This document shows positions 10,777-21,045 of a DNA stretch of 37,500 bases, piece by piece. This DNA is from Halisarca cf. caerulea. Its lineage: Eukaryota > Porifera > Demospongiae > Chondrillida > Halisarcidae. The stretch is taken from contig CAUJGJ010000083.1 of NCBI GenBank assembly GCA_963170055.1, forward strand, positions 326,601-364,100, written 5' to 3'. Under the pieces are notes generated by a model, which was not told where the DNA came from, did no database searches, and saw only the letters and a list, made by a program, of their open reading frames with translations. The number at the start of each line of letters is the position of its first letter. Within the stretch, counting starts at the first letter, position 1. Position numbers and translations under genes: made by a program.

Positions 10777-11488
10777 AGAAACGGTTAGAAACGCTTTTAA
10801 ACTTCGCTTGTCGAACCGTTCTTCGCAAACGTAGAGATTATTCTGCCTCTTCTGCTCGTAAAGAATTAGGTGTTTCAACTCTTAGTGCTAGACAAAAAGT
10901 ACATTTGGCCCAAACTGTTTATAAGTGCTTATCTCTACAATCACCTACTTATCTCAACAACCTTTTTTCCACACCAGCCTCTCATTATAATACTCGAGCA
11001 TCTTCTACTTCACAATTAAACCTTCCACGTTTTCGTACTTCCCTTGGCCAGAAGGCATTTAGTTTTGTTGGCGCATCATTATGGCGATCACTACCAAATA
11101 ACATCCGATGCTGTGCGGACTTTCGGGTGTTCACTAAACTATGTGAAAATCACTTTTTAAATGAATAACTCATGGACAATATGATTTTGTACATATCATC
11201 AATCAGACACTATTTTCATACTCATGCACCAATAATCTTATCTCATTACAGATTGAATTTATTCCATTCACTAATGACTAAACTTATAATTTTTGCTCAT
11301 CTATTCATTCTATTATCATTTCATCATAATGCAAACCTCGAACTCTTTTGTTGAATCTTTGTACAGTCACCCCCTTTGTTGTTTTTGTTTTTGCCTTTTG
11401 TCCCTTTTCTTTTCTGGGTGCCACTTACAGTAGCCTCTGGCTAAAGGTTCCCCAGGTTAAATAAGAATAAGAATAAGAATAAGAATAC
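10776..11488 (+). mobile_element. 3' end of a CR1-like non-LTR retrotransposon
   Basis: From about 10778 an open frame reads LETLLNFACRTVLRKRRDYS, RKELGVSTLSARQKVHLAQT, YKCLSLQSPTYLNNLF and SFVGASLWRSLPNNIR, with stop TAA at about 11168. This is the usual C-terminal tail of CR1/L2-type reverse-transcriptase ORFs. A roughly 300-bp 3' UTR follows and ends in a short AATAAG tandem tail (about 11459-11487), as expected of the clade. The 5' side is truncated in a (CA)n array, and another (CA)n array begins just beyond the tail, so the copy appears to have inserted into a CA microsatellite. Confidence 0.8.
11459..11487 (+). repeat. (AATAAG)n tail of the CR1-like LINE
   Basis: About four and a half copies of ATAAGA close the LINE 3' UTR. 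Short tandem 3' tails like this are typical of CR1/L2 elements and mark the insertion boundary. Confidence 0.75.
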
Positions 11489-11489
11489 C

Positions 11490-11491
<2 letters not shown>

Positions 11492-11536
<45 letters not shown>
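11492..11536. repeat. (CA)n just beyond the LINE tail
   Basis: About 45 bp of CA starting 5 bp after the AATAAG tail. Confidence 0.95.
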
Positions 11537-11537
<1 letters not shown>

Positions 11538-11764
11538 CATGAACATGCGAAATTTAACAGCTTGCTACAAAGACAATAATATTATGTTCTACGTACTTCC
11601 AATTTACATCCTGTACTGTGTTGGCTATGGGAATGATATACTATGGAGGCTCATCATGCAGTTCTGTGTTGATGACCATGCCACAAGTACATATTAAGAT
11701 AAAATTCCTTATACAAAGCTGTAGATAAAGAAAGATTGCTTGGAATGAGTAATGTTAACTGAAC

Positions 11765-11765
11765 A

Positions 11766-11802
<37 letters not shown>
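11765..11802. repeat. (CA)n microsatellite
   Basis: About 38 bp of CA on the plus strand. Confidence 0.9.
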
Positions 11803-11804
<2 letters not shown>

Positions 11805-12002
11805 ACAAATTTAAAGGTGTGATGATTTCTCCACCAGAGATGGTGTACCTTCCTAATGAAGCTCACAGTATGGAAGTAGTTTGATGTGTGTGGTTGGTGG
11901 TCTCCATGATCATAGTGTTTATGCCTATAATTGGACACCTCTTTGAGAGAGAAAATTTGACATAATCAGAACTGGAAGTTCCCTCTTGACTGGCTTGTCC
12001 AG

Positions 12003-12115
12003 GTCAGAAGATATCACCATGCAACTGAAATAAATCATTCTTGATTCAAATCACACATCAAACCAGATACATTTCAATGATCTCACAAAGTATCAATTCA
12101 CAGTTTCACATGTAG
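12003..12115 (+). pseudogene. Exon-like unit, copy 1 (broken)
   Basis: This 113-nt segment is flanked by AG (GTCCAG) and GT (GTACCC), exactly the size and frame of the unit at 12169-12281. In the matching frame it ends HTSNQIHFNDLTKYQFTVSH. An in-frame TAA at its tenth codon breaks it. The translated end resembles the last strands of a fibronectin type III fold (a hydrophobic, then xxYxFxVxxV pattern). That domain call is inference from a short stretch. Confidence 0.35.
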
Positions 12116-12168
12116 GTACCCGTGCAAAGGTGAAAGTACATATCTAATATCTCTACCTATAAACACAG

Positions 12169-12281
12169 GGGAGTCCATATGGGTCTTGAACCAGACATCC
12201 TTGTCAATGATGTAAAATCACACACATCAAACCAGGTCAAGTTATGTGACCTCCCAAAGTACCAGTTCATGGTCACTGCAG
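12169..12281 (+). CDS. Exon-like unit, copy 2 (open; FN3-like C-terminal half)
   Basis: The 113-nt segment lies between a good acceptor (CTACCTATAAACACAG) and a donor (GTAACT), phase 1-1. That is the symmetric phase typical of extracellular modules. It encodes 37 open codons ending SHTSNQVKLCDLPKYQFMVT, which resembles the EFG strands of a fibronectin type III domain. It repeats the preceding copy with a 166-bp period and a 53-bp gap. The parent gene is not recognised, and no adjoining exon with matching phase was found, so it may be an orphan exon or a remnant. Confidence 0.35.
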
Positions 12282-12508
12282 GTAACTACAGCCCACATAG
12301 GTGAGAGTACATGTGTACATGCAAACACACAGACTATCTATAGGTGTCAAAGGACCATGATCATGTGTGCGTGCAGAGAGGACATAATGTCAGTATTTTA
12401 AAAATACAATTCTCAAGATATTCTAGCTTGTAGACTTACTGTACTGTACACATGTGATACAGAACTAAAACATTGAGAGTTCTACACTGCATAATATACT
12501 GTTTCTAG

Positions 12509-12721
12509 CTTGCTTGTGGATATCGTGTGAAGCAACCTGAACAAATTTCAAGCTCTCCGAGCATAGTCATTCAGACAAACATCTTCACCGTCCACTACCT
12601 ACTGCATCAAACCTCTATTGAGCAGTACTTCACACAGTCTTCACATATTGCATGTATTGCAACTAGGGAAGGTCAATATCAGTTTAAACAGGCATATGAG
12701 GATTATCCAGGAAAACAATGA
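12509..12721 (+). CDS. Possible terminal exon, unknown product
   Basis: After the acceptor TACTGTTTCTAG an open frame of 70 codons runs to TGA (begins LACGYRVKQPEQ, contains QTSIEQYFTQSSHIACIATR). It lies 227 bp after the FN3-like exon, but its open frame is phase 0 while that exon ends in phase 1, so the two do not join directly. No family is recognised. It may be chance. Confidence 0.22.
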   Translation, partial: LACGYRVKQPEQISSSPSIVIQTNIFTVHYLLHQTSIEQYFTQSSHIACIATREGQYQFKQAYEDYPGKQ

Positions 12722-12851
12722 CAATAACAACAGCATTGCAACAGAACCCCACAAATACGCAAGAAGTTCCCTCCGAATAAAATTAATGCTGATTCAGAAG
12801 TTAAAATGTACGTATAAAGAGGTAATAATTTAAAACAACTTTGTGCTACTA

Positions 12852-12857
12852 TTTATT
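12852..12857 (-). terminator. Poly(A) signal for the unidentified minus-strand gene
   Basis: TTTATT on the plus strand reads AATAAA on the minus strand, about 170 nt beyond the proposed stop at 13025. Six-base signals are common by chance in AT-rich DNA, so this is only supportive. Confidence 0.3.
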
Positions 12858-13024
12858 ACAACAATTATCCTGATACTACAAAATTATCACAATGTAAAAA
12901 TTGCTAAACTATATATGTCTGACTCATCGATAATTATCAAATATGTACAAAATTTCACGATAATTTTAATGACAAATGAATGCCCAACCCCCGCCAATGG
13001 GTTACGTTCTTTCAAGATGTGTCT

Positions 13025-13925
13025 TTACAAAACCAAAAAAATGGGAGAAAGAGTGGTGGATTGGTATGCATACGGGAGCCGAAATGCCTGGATACATAAG
13101 TGTTTATGAACCAGCAGTGAACTCAGAAGCCAAGAACAAGTGGCAACATTCAATAGCTCCAAATTAGTGGATGATGAGATGAAGGAATTTGGTTTACCAA
13201 AAAGACACAGGGCTGTAGGCATACAGTACATGTGAATGTTGAGTGCATATAGAACCCCAACAGAGTAAAAGAGATGATTTCCTGCACAAACGTGTACTGT
13301 ACACACACGCGCGCGCGCACACACACACACACGAGCATAATATTACCTGCACACCAGGAGGTTGGACACATACTGCATTGCATGAAGTCATGAAGCAGTA
13401 AACGTTCTTTCAGCATAACCAAATTAAGACTGCGAGAAATTGCTTGGATTATCCTATCAATGAGTTGACTGACATCAAGTGTCCAGAGTCCTTCTGAGAC
13501 ACTTGTCAGTGCATGGCATTGCTTTGTACCGGTACTAGGTGAAGTAGCTACTACCTTCAATTGCAGCAGACCATGCAGAATTGTGTTGAACAGAGCTGGA
13601 TGTGTCCACACTAGAGTGAGGGACGCATGCATGTCAATTGTGCATCCAGCAGCCTGAGGGTTCAACGGCCTTCTGTTTACACACGCTAATTACGAGCTAC
13701 AAGTAAAATCAAAGTACTACAAAGAATACAATATTACAAAAAGGTTAAACAGGTCACTATGTGGTCTTACAGAAAACAACAGATGGTGATGACATCAGGA
13801 AGTATAGGGCCACTATGGATGACCTCTGCAGGTAGGTGCCCCAACAATCAAACAGCAATTACTCCTCTTACATTGGGAACTTCTAGGTGCCCACAGAGTA
13901 GACCATCTCCAATATAAAATATCAG
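13025..13925 (-). CDS. 3' end of an unidentified minus-strand gene, three exons
   Basis: Three phase-compatible exons read toward lower coordinates: 13925-13872 (54 nt, contains LIFYIGDGLLCGHLEVPN), 13653-13347 (307 nt, 102 open codons) and 13212-13025 (188 nt, stop TAA). Acceptors are GACCAG, CCTCAG and CTACAG; donors are GTAAGA and GTAATA. The middle exon looks like a helical, cysteine-bearing segment (e.g. VSQLIDRIIQAISRSLNLVM, DFMQCSMCPTSWCA). It continues into ALCLFGKPNSFISSSTNLEL in the last exon. An AATAAA signal on this strand (12857-12852) lies about 170 nt past the stop. The protein family is not recognised, and upstream exons were not found with confidence. A CG/CA dinucleotide array sits in the last intron. 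The model could be partly wrong, but open length, splice sites, phase and poly(A) signal agree. Confidence 0.4.
13301..13333. repeat. (CA)/(CG)/(CA) array
   Basis: CA repeats flank a pure CG run (CGCGCGCGCG). It lies in the last intron of the unidentified minus-strand gene. Such alternating tracts can adopt Z-DNA. Confidence 0.9.
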
Positions 13926-15439
13926 CTGGTCATGCGTTTATGATGACCACTTCCTCCTGGTTCAAAGAGGTGCTTCACAAACTTACACAAGTCCCAAAAC
14001 CATCCCATAATTACTGAGTTAGGGAGCACAACAGATTGAGTGGACATTTCATATGTCATGTAATTATTTGTGATAAAGCACTCTACACAGGTAAAAAGAA
14101 CTTCTCCAAAAATGTATAAATTTACAAATTAACACTTTCCCCTGCTGGATGAAAACCGTATAGCAGGTATTATTGAGGGGTAAAAAATTCATAAATTTTG
14201 CAGTTTGGAAGAGAAATATGAAATATTTACTCATGAAAGTTAATATTACTGCCAGTTTAATATCCTTCTTGCATTAACCATGCATGAATTTTGTAACATG
14301 AATAATCCAAACTTTTAGCATCCATGAAAATTTCACCCCTTGACAAACATTCTCTACATGATATTATCTACCGATAGCTTTAAGCAGTAACAAATACCCT
14401 AGCTCCAAGTGGAATAAAACTTCGCAGATGTTGTGCTACACTGATGACATTTTCGATGGAAATTACACAGGATTAGTGTCCTAATTACATCAATTATCTC
14501 TTAAAATCAAATAAGTTTCCACCCATTTCACATTCTGGATGCAATGGTGGGAGAAAAGGTTCTTTAATTGAAATTTCTAATGAAATTTGCTTAAGTATGT
14601 TTTAAAAATAATTACAGCACTTATAATGACACATTGAGTACTGAAAAAGGAACACATACTGTGAAGAAGGCGTACAGGTTAGAAGCTCTAGAGAATTGTG
14701 GATTTATTGTGTACGTATATAAACAAATTTAATGGGATGGGTGTACTGTTTCAATCAAATACCATTGCAATTCGGGCATAAGCATCAAATTACCCACAGC
14801 AAGTACGAATCAAGGTTGATGTTCATGGGAATGACAATTCGATATCAGTAATTCTGCAATTCCCAGAATTTGATTTTCAATGCCAATTAACCACAACATC
14901 TGTCATGATCAGTCAAATTACACAAGTCAGATCCATTGGGACACTCACATACAATGCATAGGAAACGAAAATTAAATTGAATTTCCCTTGTTCATACCAT
15001 AGATGGGTCCAGACAAAAATGATCCTCAACAGTACATCAGAGTTTATACGTATGTCGCGCATGTTCATTCCTCAACCTCGGCATACAGGAAGCTGCAGAA
15101 AGGGTAGAAAATGTGAATGCAATATTTGTCGGGAGATATTGGCATGCATCTTACACTATGTTGAACATTGCAGAATTGAGACAGCTGCCATTTGATGGCT
15201 GTAACGCAAAGAGGAGTGCGACCCATGACTGATACAATGGAGTCCGTTGCAACTCAGGCAGAGGGTGACTAGCACTCCCTAATGGCTAATCTATACTGAT
15301 ACCAAGCACAGCCATACTGAATTGTTTCTCAGCCAACAGAGTAAAGTGAGAGTGTTCATGACTTAACTAAAACACCAAAGTATTCAGCATTATATGGTTA
15401 ATATCGCAGATAATAGATAAAATCCTGAATATTATATCA
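13926..15439. other. Unassigned AT-rich DNA upstream of snapin
   Basis: No open frame over about 70 codons and no recognised repeat. It should contain any further upstream exons of the minus-strand gene, but none could be fixed by eye. Confidence 0.45.
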
Positions 15440-15563
15440 TAGATAATACAAACCTATTATCTATGATTATATGAACCAACTCACAAATGCAAGACCAAGA
15501 AGAAATAGCGCGGGTCCAGCGCGCCATGTTCATGACGTATGCACTAGCATGTGATCAGAAAAA
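15440..15563 (+). promoter_or_regulatory. Putative snapin promoter / translation-start context
   Basis: The segment just before the snapin ATG is locally GC-rich (GCGCGGGTCCAGCGCGCC at about 15509-15526), unlike the AT-rich surroundings. It holds TGACGTA (CRE-like, about 15534) and GCATGTGATC (E-box or M-box-like, about 15547). The start context AAAAATGGCTGC resembles the YY1 motif and the TISU initiator (consensus SAASATGGCGGC), which mark genes with very short 5' UTRs. No TATA box is seen. Position supports a promoter; the individual sites are inference. Confidence 0.35.
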
Positions 15564-17944
15564 ATGGCTGCAATTACAACGGAGACTACAGCCAAAGCTG
15601 TCACTTCGGAAGACCAGTCACAGCCTCCTCTGAACGAAGACAAACTTGTCCTCGATAAGTTAGCACAAGGAATTTTTGGAATACTTGGTCCTTCCGTGAA
15701 TGAAATAGACGAAAGGGTAAAGGAAGTCAGGTTAGCTAGTGCAAACTGGTGTGAGATGGACTGGGACTAGCAGACTGGGTAGAATGTGTGTGCTTAGATG
15801 TGATGGGCTAAGGAAGAATGGGAAACTTGAAAGCAGAATTGATGTACATGAAATTTTGTGACAACATCTTCAAATGACTACAATGTGAAAGCATAGATAC
15901 TAAACTATTTTAGTATCTATGGGGAAAGCATCATTTGTTGGGTAAACTGTAGTAACTTTGTCAGGTTCATATCTGGGGAGGGTTGTTTAAAGCAAAAGAA
16001 GTCACAGGGAGTGAATTATTAGGTCAGACATCACAGCTAGAAAGTGGATTGAACCATAGTACATAGTCTGATGTACAGTACAGTCATGACTTAGATGTGA
16101 ATTAATGTGAAGAAATGTACCCTTGATGCAGATTTTTTCACGGACTTAAAAAATTATGGTAATATTGCATGTTGAAGTACATTTACCATCTGTTTTTTTT
16201 GCATATAATACTGTATATGTATAATAATACATACATAATGACAACAAAAGACTCTTAAATTTTTGCAATCACAGCCTAGCTAACTAGCAAATTCACAGAA
16301 ATATCATTCTCGCAAAAATAATCTGCATCTATGGTTTTCCTAGAGAATGTAGTGCATTTGTGTTTTTATGTTAAGAATGAGAATACGAGGTACGTAAATT
16401 CTCTTCCCATTGTGTATACTCCCATATGTGAATCAGGTACAGTCAAACTTGGTTAATTAGTATCTACGTAGGTTAGTGCATACTTCTTGCCCTGTCTTAC
16501 CTCATGTTTGTACATTACTGGAGATGACGCTGAAAGTAAGTACTTATTTAGTTTGCCTCTGACGGTACAGTGAAAACCCTGCAATCCTACACGTCTGTAT
16601 TCTCTCCCACAGGAAGAGTCAGTCAGACCTACAGCAGCAAATTGATCGCCTCCATGAAGGTACGTATTCTTGGAATATACGTACACACAGCTAGTACATA
16701 CATACGTATGTACACACTATATACCTTTTCTGCATTATATGTAGTCAGTGTAGTGCCTGTGGTTGTAAACCTTCACCACCTCACAGTGTTTCCCTCAGGA
16801 TTTTGAACACAGGGTGTCCCAACCTGTTTCAGTTGCACTGGGTAAATTTGCAAATTGCAATCATTGCTCTAGCACCAAATGCATAACGGGCTAATCTCAA
16901 TGCTGACCAGAAGATACCTATTAATCCAAAATTCAATCCAGCGCACAGTTTGAAATTGGTCCTGCGGGAAATAGCAACTTCCTGTACCATATGTGAATTG
17001 CCAAACGGTAATCTTTCAATTATTCTTAAGTTCGAAACAGAGACATTTGCGTATGTCATTTTGAAGATGTTATACTCACGTCAGACTATGCTGATCCCAT
17101 GGCTGTTGAAATGTAATGTCTAGTCATTTGCTGAATTATATGTGATCATTGAATAGTCCTTTGTATACTGTATAGGCGGTAATTTTTCACGGGACTTTAT
17201 TTTCGTTTCATCAATTTCACAAATGAGCATGCATTCACGAAAATTCAATCACAAATATTTGGTTAGATACATAGTCTACTTATCTAAAATATGGTAGGGA
17301 ATGGTCCATTCGCGAAAATTAAATCGCAGATATTGAAATCGCAACCCTGTTTTTGATTCACACAATGTCCGTCCCGCAAAAATCAGCAACTACATAATGG
17401 TGGTCAACCATACCATAAACACACAAATGAGGTCTCTCTCTGCTATGTACTTGTCGCTCACATTGCCTGCAGAGCTATGTATATCACAACTACCGTAGAG
17501 CGGAAAATTTTAGCGAGGTAATATTTTCGCTATATTCGCGAAACTTTAACTGTGAAAATTTCGCCAGATGCACACTAAAGTCGGGAAACAGCGTGCTGTA
17601 ACTAGATTCTCTAAGGAATGGAGCGTTAAACTCAGCAAAAAGCACGCTCCAAACTTAATGGTCTAGAAATGGACGCAAACGACTTGTAAACGTACAAAAA
17701 CATGCAAATAAAGATCTTCACATCGCGAAAATTAGATTTTACTTCGATTCGCGAAAATTTATGCTGTGAAAATTTCCCTCTCTATGGTATGCTATTCACA
17801 ATGGATTCCTCTGTTCTTTATTTGCAATCCTGACCCACTACTAGAATCAGCATGTATGTATGTGTACAAAGTTAAACTAGTGAATAGAGATTGTGGTCGA
17901 GGACAGGTGTGACTTGTTCTGCAGTATTTAGTACTCTAGAATCG

Positions 17945-18008
<64 letters not shown>

Positions 18009-20415
18009 CATGTGCACATAGTTGACCACTAACACAATGAGTAAGATTCTCTATTGATTTATAAGCTACTCTGTCTTCACAGTACTCTGGTGTGTCTTCT
18101 CATGCTCATTCTCTCTCTGAAGTGTTCGTAAAGCACATACTCCACGGTGTCTATTATATCTTTGCATGTAGTACTATGTATTCAGTGGAATCTATGTGCA
18201 GTGTTGTATGTGTTCAGTAGTGATTATTTGTACAGTAGTAGTTCCCAGGGTTGGCATAATACTGTCATTCACATTTTTTGCTTGTACTGTTCAGAATTAA
18301 AGCAGATTGCCGAACAGAAGGAGGTTCCTCATACTCTAGAGGCTTACATCAAGAAACTAGCAAACTGTAGGAGGAGAGTGCATCTGGTCAATGAGCTGCT
18401 ACGGAGCATTCAGGTAAATTTCAATCTTGTGGGACTTTCATGATGTGGATATGCTTTCAGTGTTCTCCCCAGAATTTATTTCAGGCATGTTGAATGTGTA
18501 TGTACATATGTGCGTGCATACGTACATCGTCATATACATAAATTTTATACATGCAATGCATCACAAATTGCTTGCAGCTTCAGTTTTGGGCACTAGAATG
18601 ATGTGTACTAAATGTAATTTTTCAATAATCTGTGAATGCGTGCTTGCTTTTTCCTACAAATAGTATTAAATTTTAGAAAAGAAGGCATATTGGACCCACA
18701 TGCCTTAAGATACCTGTGGAGAACACTGTATGCTTTATACATGTTAACATACGTACCACCTCTATCTGCCTAACCCCTGTATCTACCATCTTTTCTTATA
18801 CAAATAATTGCTGGCTGTGTGTACATTTACGTACGTATATACGTACGTAATTACAATATTGATCCACGTAATCCACCATGTTGAGTTACACTGATGTGTA
18901 TGCATGTGTGCCCTTGTAAACACATGGGAGCATTTTTTCATTCTTGTATTTCCGTGAGTATGTGGACGTTGAATGAATTACATAATACACGTTCAGGAGG
19001 GAGTATACGTACGTACATACCTATGTATGTATATGCATTTACTACACAAAACCACATGGGCAGGAGGCTAAAAAAGTTATTCGAGTTAAAAACTCGTGGG
19101 GTAGCAAGCCCCACGTACTCTAATCACTTGCAAAGCATTGGAGTGTAAGTGCACAGCTGAACATTCATTGAACATACTGTTTATTGTACTGTATATTCTC
19201 TAAAAATTCGTCACGTCTAGTTTCACAAAATTTCATCTGGCGAGAGAATTTAGAGTTGTTTTCCCACCTATGAGAAAAGCTGACAAAACCTTAGTGTTGA
19301 GCGACGAATACTTAGAGAGCTGACAAAATTGTAGAGTTTGGCTATTATATGCGCCTATGATGATTTAAATACCCCTAAAAAGTAGTGAAAAGAACGCTAA
19401 AGTGCTTTTCTTAGCTCTTTGGTGCATGGTTTGCAATTTGGAGGGGGTAACTCGTCCCGTAGCCGCCATTTTTTTGCCCACACTCGATGGTAGGTATATA
19501 CTTTTCTGAGCAAAAACAGCGAATACACTATACAAAGCACAGGAAGAAGAACCACTGTAAGAATTACAAAACTTAAATTCAATTCTACAGTTAATCTTAG
19601 GCTGAAAATTTGGACGACGAAATATTGGAGAACACGACAAAGTTTTAGAAAATGGCCATTTCATCAAATTTTAGAGAATCTGATATTTTCAACACAAAAC
19701 TATGGGTAACGAAATTATGGAGTACCGAATTTTTAGAGAATATACAGTAACTGGAGGATTGTTTTGAAAACAATTGCCATATTTGGCAATTGTTTTCAAA
19801 GCAATTCCTATAACTCTTTCCTGTATAAATCCATACTTCTCTATTACTAACACATAGATTCTCTATTATAAGACTTTGCTTTAAATCCATATATATATAT
19901 TGGACCAGCGTTACACACCAGAAGTCCAAATGAAAACAATATAGGGGCTCCCATAAGAAGCTGACCAGGGGTAGTTCCTGACCTTTTGACATACAAATGC
20001 CATAGATCTTTGAGTGGTAAATGTCCGTGTTTGCCTATGAATGCATTGGGCAAGTTGATATGTAGGCACCTTACACAATCACATATGTTCATGTTTGAAG
20101 GTACAGCTGCATATGTCCTGATTACGTGAGCTGCACCATAGGTAAAGTGCTAATGAGGGCAAAACTTTGAGGTAATCAGTGTTATAGTCTGTTGTATGTA
20201 CTTACATAGTTCACTTCAATAGGATATGTCTAATTTGTGTCCGGGCAATTAGAGGTAATCTGTGTGAGCTGTGTGTACATCAGCTGATATTGGCAAAATG
20301 TGCCGATATTGGCTGTGCTGTTTCTGGTGAGTTGTGTTACACCAAGACGAACATCACGTTTGCTCATGTACAATACAAGTGATTTATGAGCTAGTGTGAA
20401 TGTGGGATGTAGCTA

Positions 20416-20466
<51 letters not shown>

Positions 20467-20472
20467 TGTGTG

Positions 20473-20527
<55 letters not shown>

Positions 20528-21045
20528 ATGCGTGTGTGCGTGCGTGTGTGCATGTGTGTGCATGTGTATGTATGTATGCATAAGTGCATGCATGTGTAGT
20601 GTGTAAGTCCATGAAGCACAGTCCTACTGTATGTGCTTTAAGTTTCGTGGGGTTATATGTAAACGCAGTTTTCATTGGAAGCCATCCGTAAAACTTTATT
20701 CCTGCAAAAATTTAGATCGGGCTCTTGCAATGGCAAAACATGGCCATCCACAAATATAAAATGTGAAATTTGTTAGAATCCCAGATCCATTAAAGTTTCA
20801 CTCCATGGAAATTAAAGCTCATATGGTTTACACAGTATATCTCCTGTGCATACACGCACATACACATGTTTTGACCCCTGTCTCACCCATCATTCTTTTT
20901 GGTAACCATTCACTTCCATCTACTACACGTACGTATGTATGTTCCTCTTGAACAGGAAAGGCTGGGTAAACTACAACAGAATGTGTCAAAAGAGATGCAA
21001 CGCAGAAGATCTGCTGTAGAGTCAACGTCTTACCTAACTTCATAG
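15564..21045 (+). CDS. SNAPIN: Snapin (BLOC-1 subunit 7), four exons
   Basis: Small coiled-coil protein of BLOC-1 and BORC, the complexes that build and position lysosome-related organelles; it also binds SNAP-25-type SNAREs. Exons: 15564-15730, 16613-16659, 18295-18413 and 20956-21045. The junctions keep frame and give 140 aa (human snapin 136). Visible conserved blocks are [18 protein letters not shown] (about residues 39-56), [13 protein letters not shown] (59-71), [20 protein letters not shown] (about 86-105) and a C-terminal [18 protein letters not shown] block. They align without gaps to the human LRPAVQQLDSHVHAVRESQ, REQIDNL, PYVKKLLNARRRVVLVN and ERLRRLNHSVAKE segments. Residues 1-30 are divergent and polar. 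The start is the first ATG, in AAAAAATGGCTGC. All acceptors are AG with pyrimidine tracts; donors are GTTAGC (weak), GTACGT and GTAAAT. Introns of 882, 1635 and 2542 bp carry several MITE-like elements. Alignment was by eye, but the identification is strong. Confidence 0.93.
15892..15921. repeat. Perfect 13-bp hairpin in snapin intron 1
   Basis: CATAGATACTAAA, loop CTAT, TTTAGTATCTATG. Confidence 0.8.
16120..16334. mobile_element. Diverged MITE-like element (snapin intron 1)
   Basis: CTTGATGCAGATTTTTTCACG on the left (from about 16122) and CGCAAAAATAATCTGCATCT on the right pair imperfectly as inverted ends. Non-coding. The ends resemble those of the 17174-17392 element (TTTTTCACGG / CGCAAAAAT). 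Confidence 0.4.
16829..17059 (-). CDS. Small antisense open frame in snapin intron 2, one hydrophobic helix
   Basis: ATG (CAAAATGAC) to TGA encodes 76 aa, with a polar N-terminal half ([15 protein letters not shown]) and a hydrophobic [20 protein letters not shown] helix that could span a membrane. It is not repeat-derived and has no introns. It lies wholly inside snapin intron 2 on the opposite strand. The family is not recognised. It could be a small gene, a retrocopy or chance. Confidence 0.25.
   Translation of the reverse strand: MTYANVSVSNLRIIERLPFGNSHMVQEVAISRRTNFKLCAGLNFGLIGIFWSALRLARYAFGARAMIAICKFTQCN
17174..17392. mobile_element. Diverged MITE-like element (snapin intron 2)
   Basis: GGCGGTAATTTTTCACGGGA at one end and GTCCCGCAAAAATCAGCAAC at the other form a loose inverted pair. 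The interior has repeated CACGAAAATTCAATC motifs like the neighbouring element. Boundaries are uncertain. Confidence 0.4.
17491..17789. mobile_element. MITE with GCGAAAATTT-rich ends (snapin intron 2)
   Basis: Ends are TACCGTAGAGCGGAAAATTT and AAATTTCCCTCTCTATGGTA, inverted with a few mismatches. Subterminal TTCGCGAAA-type motifs recur at both sides. It is about 299 bp and non-coding. Confidence 0.65.
17946..18006. repeat. (CA)n in snapin intron 2
   Basis: About 61 bp of uninterrupted CA on the plus strand. Confidence 0.95.
18458..18728. mobile_element. hAT-type MITE, copy 1 (snapin intron 3)
   Basis: The 271-bp element has terminal inverted repeats CAGTGTTCTCCCCAG... and ...GGAGAACACTG, with a perfect 8-bp direct repeat TATGCTTT on both sides (18450-18457 and 18729-18736). 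An 8-bp duplication with CAGTG-type ends is the signature of the hAT superfamily. It has no transposase. The interior is about 85% like the copy at 28321-28565 (for example, both contain CACAAATTGCTTGCAGCTTC). Confidence 0.85.
19187..19749. mobile_element. TIR element with perfect 24-bp ends (snapin intron 3)
   Basis: The 563-bp element is bounded by perfect 24-bp inverted repeats beginning TACTGTATATTCTCTAAAAA. The outer TA may be the target duplication. The same TTTTAGAGAATNT motif recurs inside, near 19670. It has no transposase. On the minus strand an ATG in AAAAAATGGCGGC opens a 34-codon frame ([13 protein letters not shown]...) at about 19469-19365. The superfamily is not assigned. Confidence 0.75.
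19763..19800. repeat. Perfect 17-bp hairpin
   Basis: TTTGAAAACAATTGCCA and its reverse complement, loop TATT, 14 bp beyond the 24-bp-TIR element. Confidence 0.85.
20419..20530. repeat. (TG)n in snapin intron 3
   Basis: About 110 bp of TG on the plus strand with ATG and CG interruptions. It is the only long array in this orientation in the window. Confidence 0.95.

Noticed and set aside
19365..19667. A 100-codon minus-strand frame as an independent gene
   Set aside because: It lies entirely within a TIR-bounded element and its upstream part is AT-rich element sequence; kept only as a possible captured fragment.
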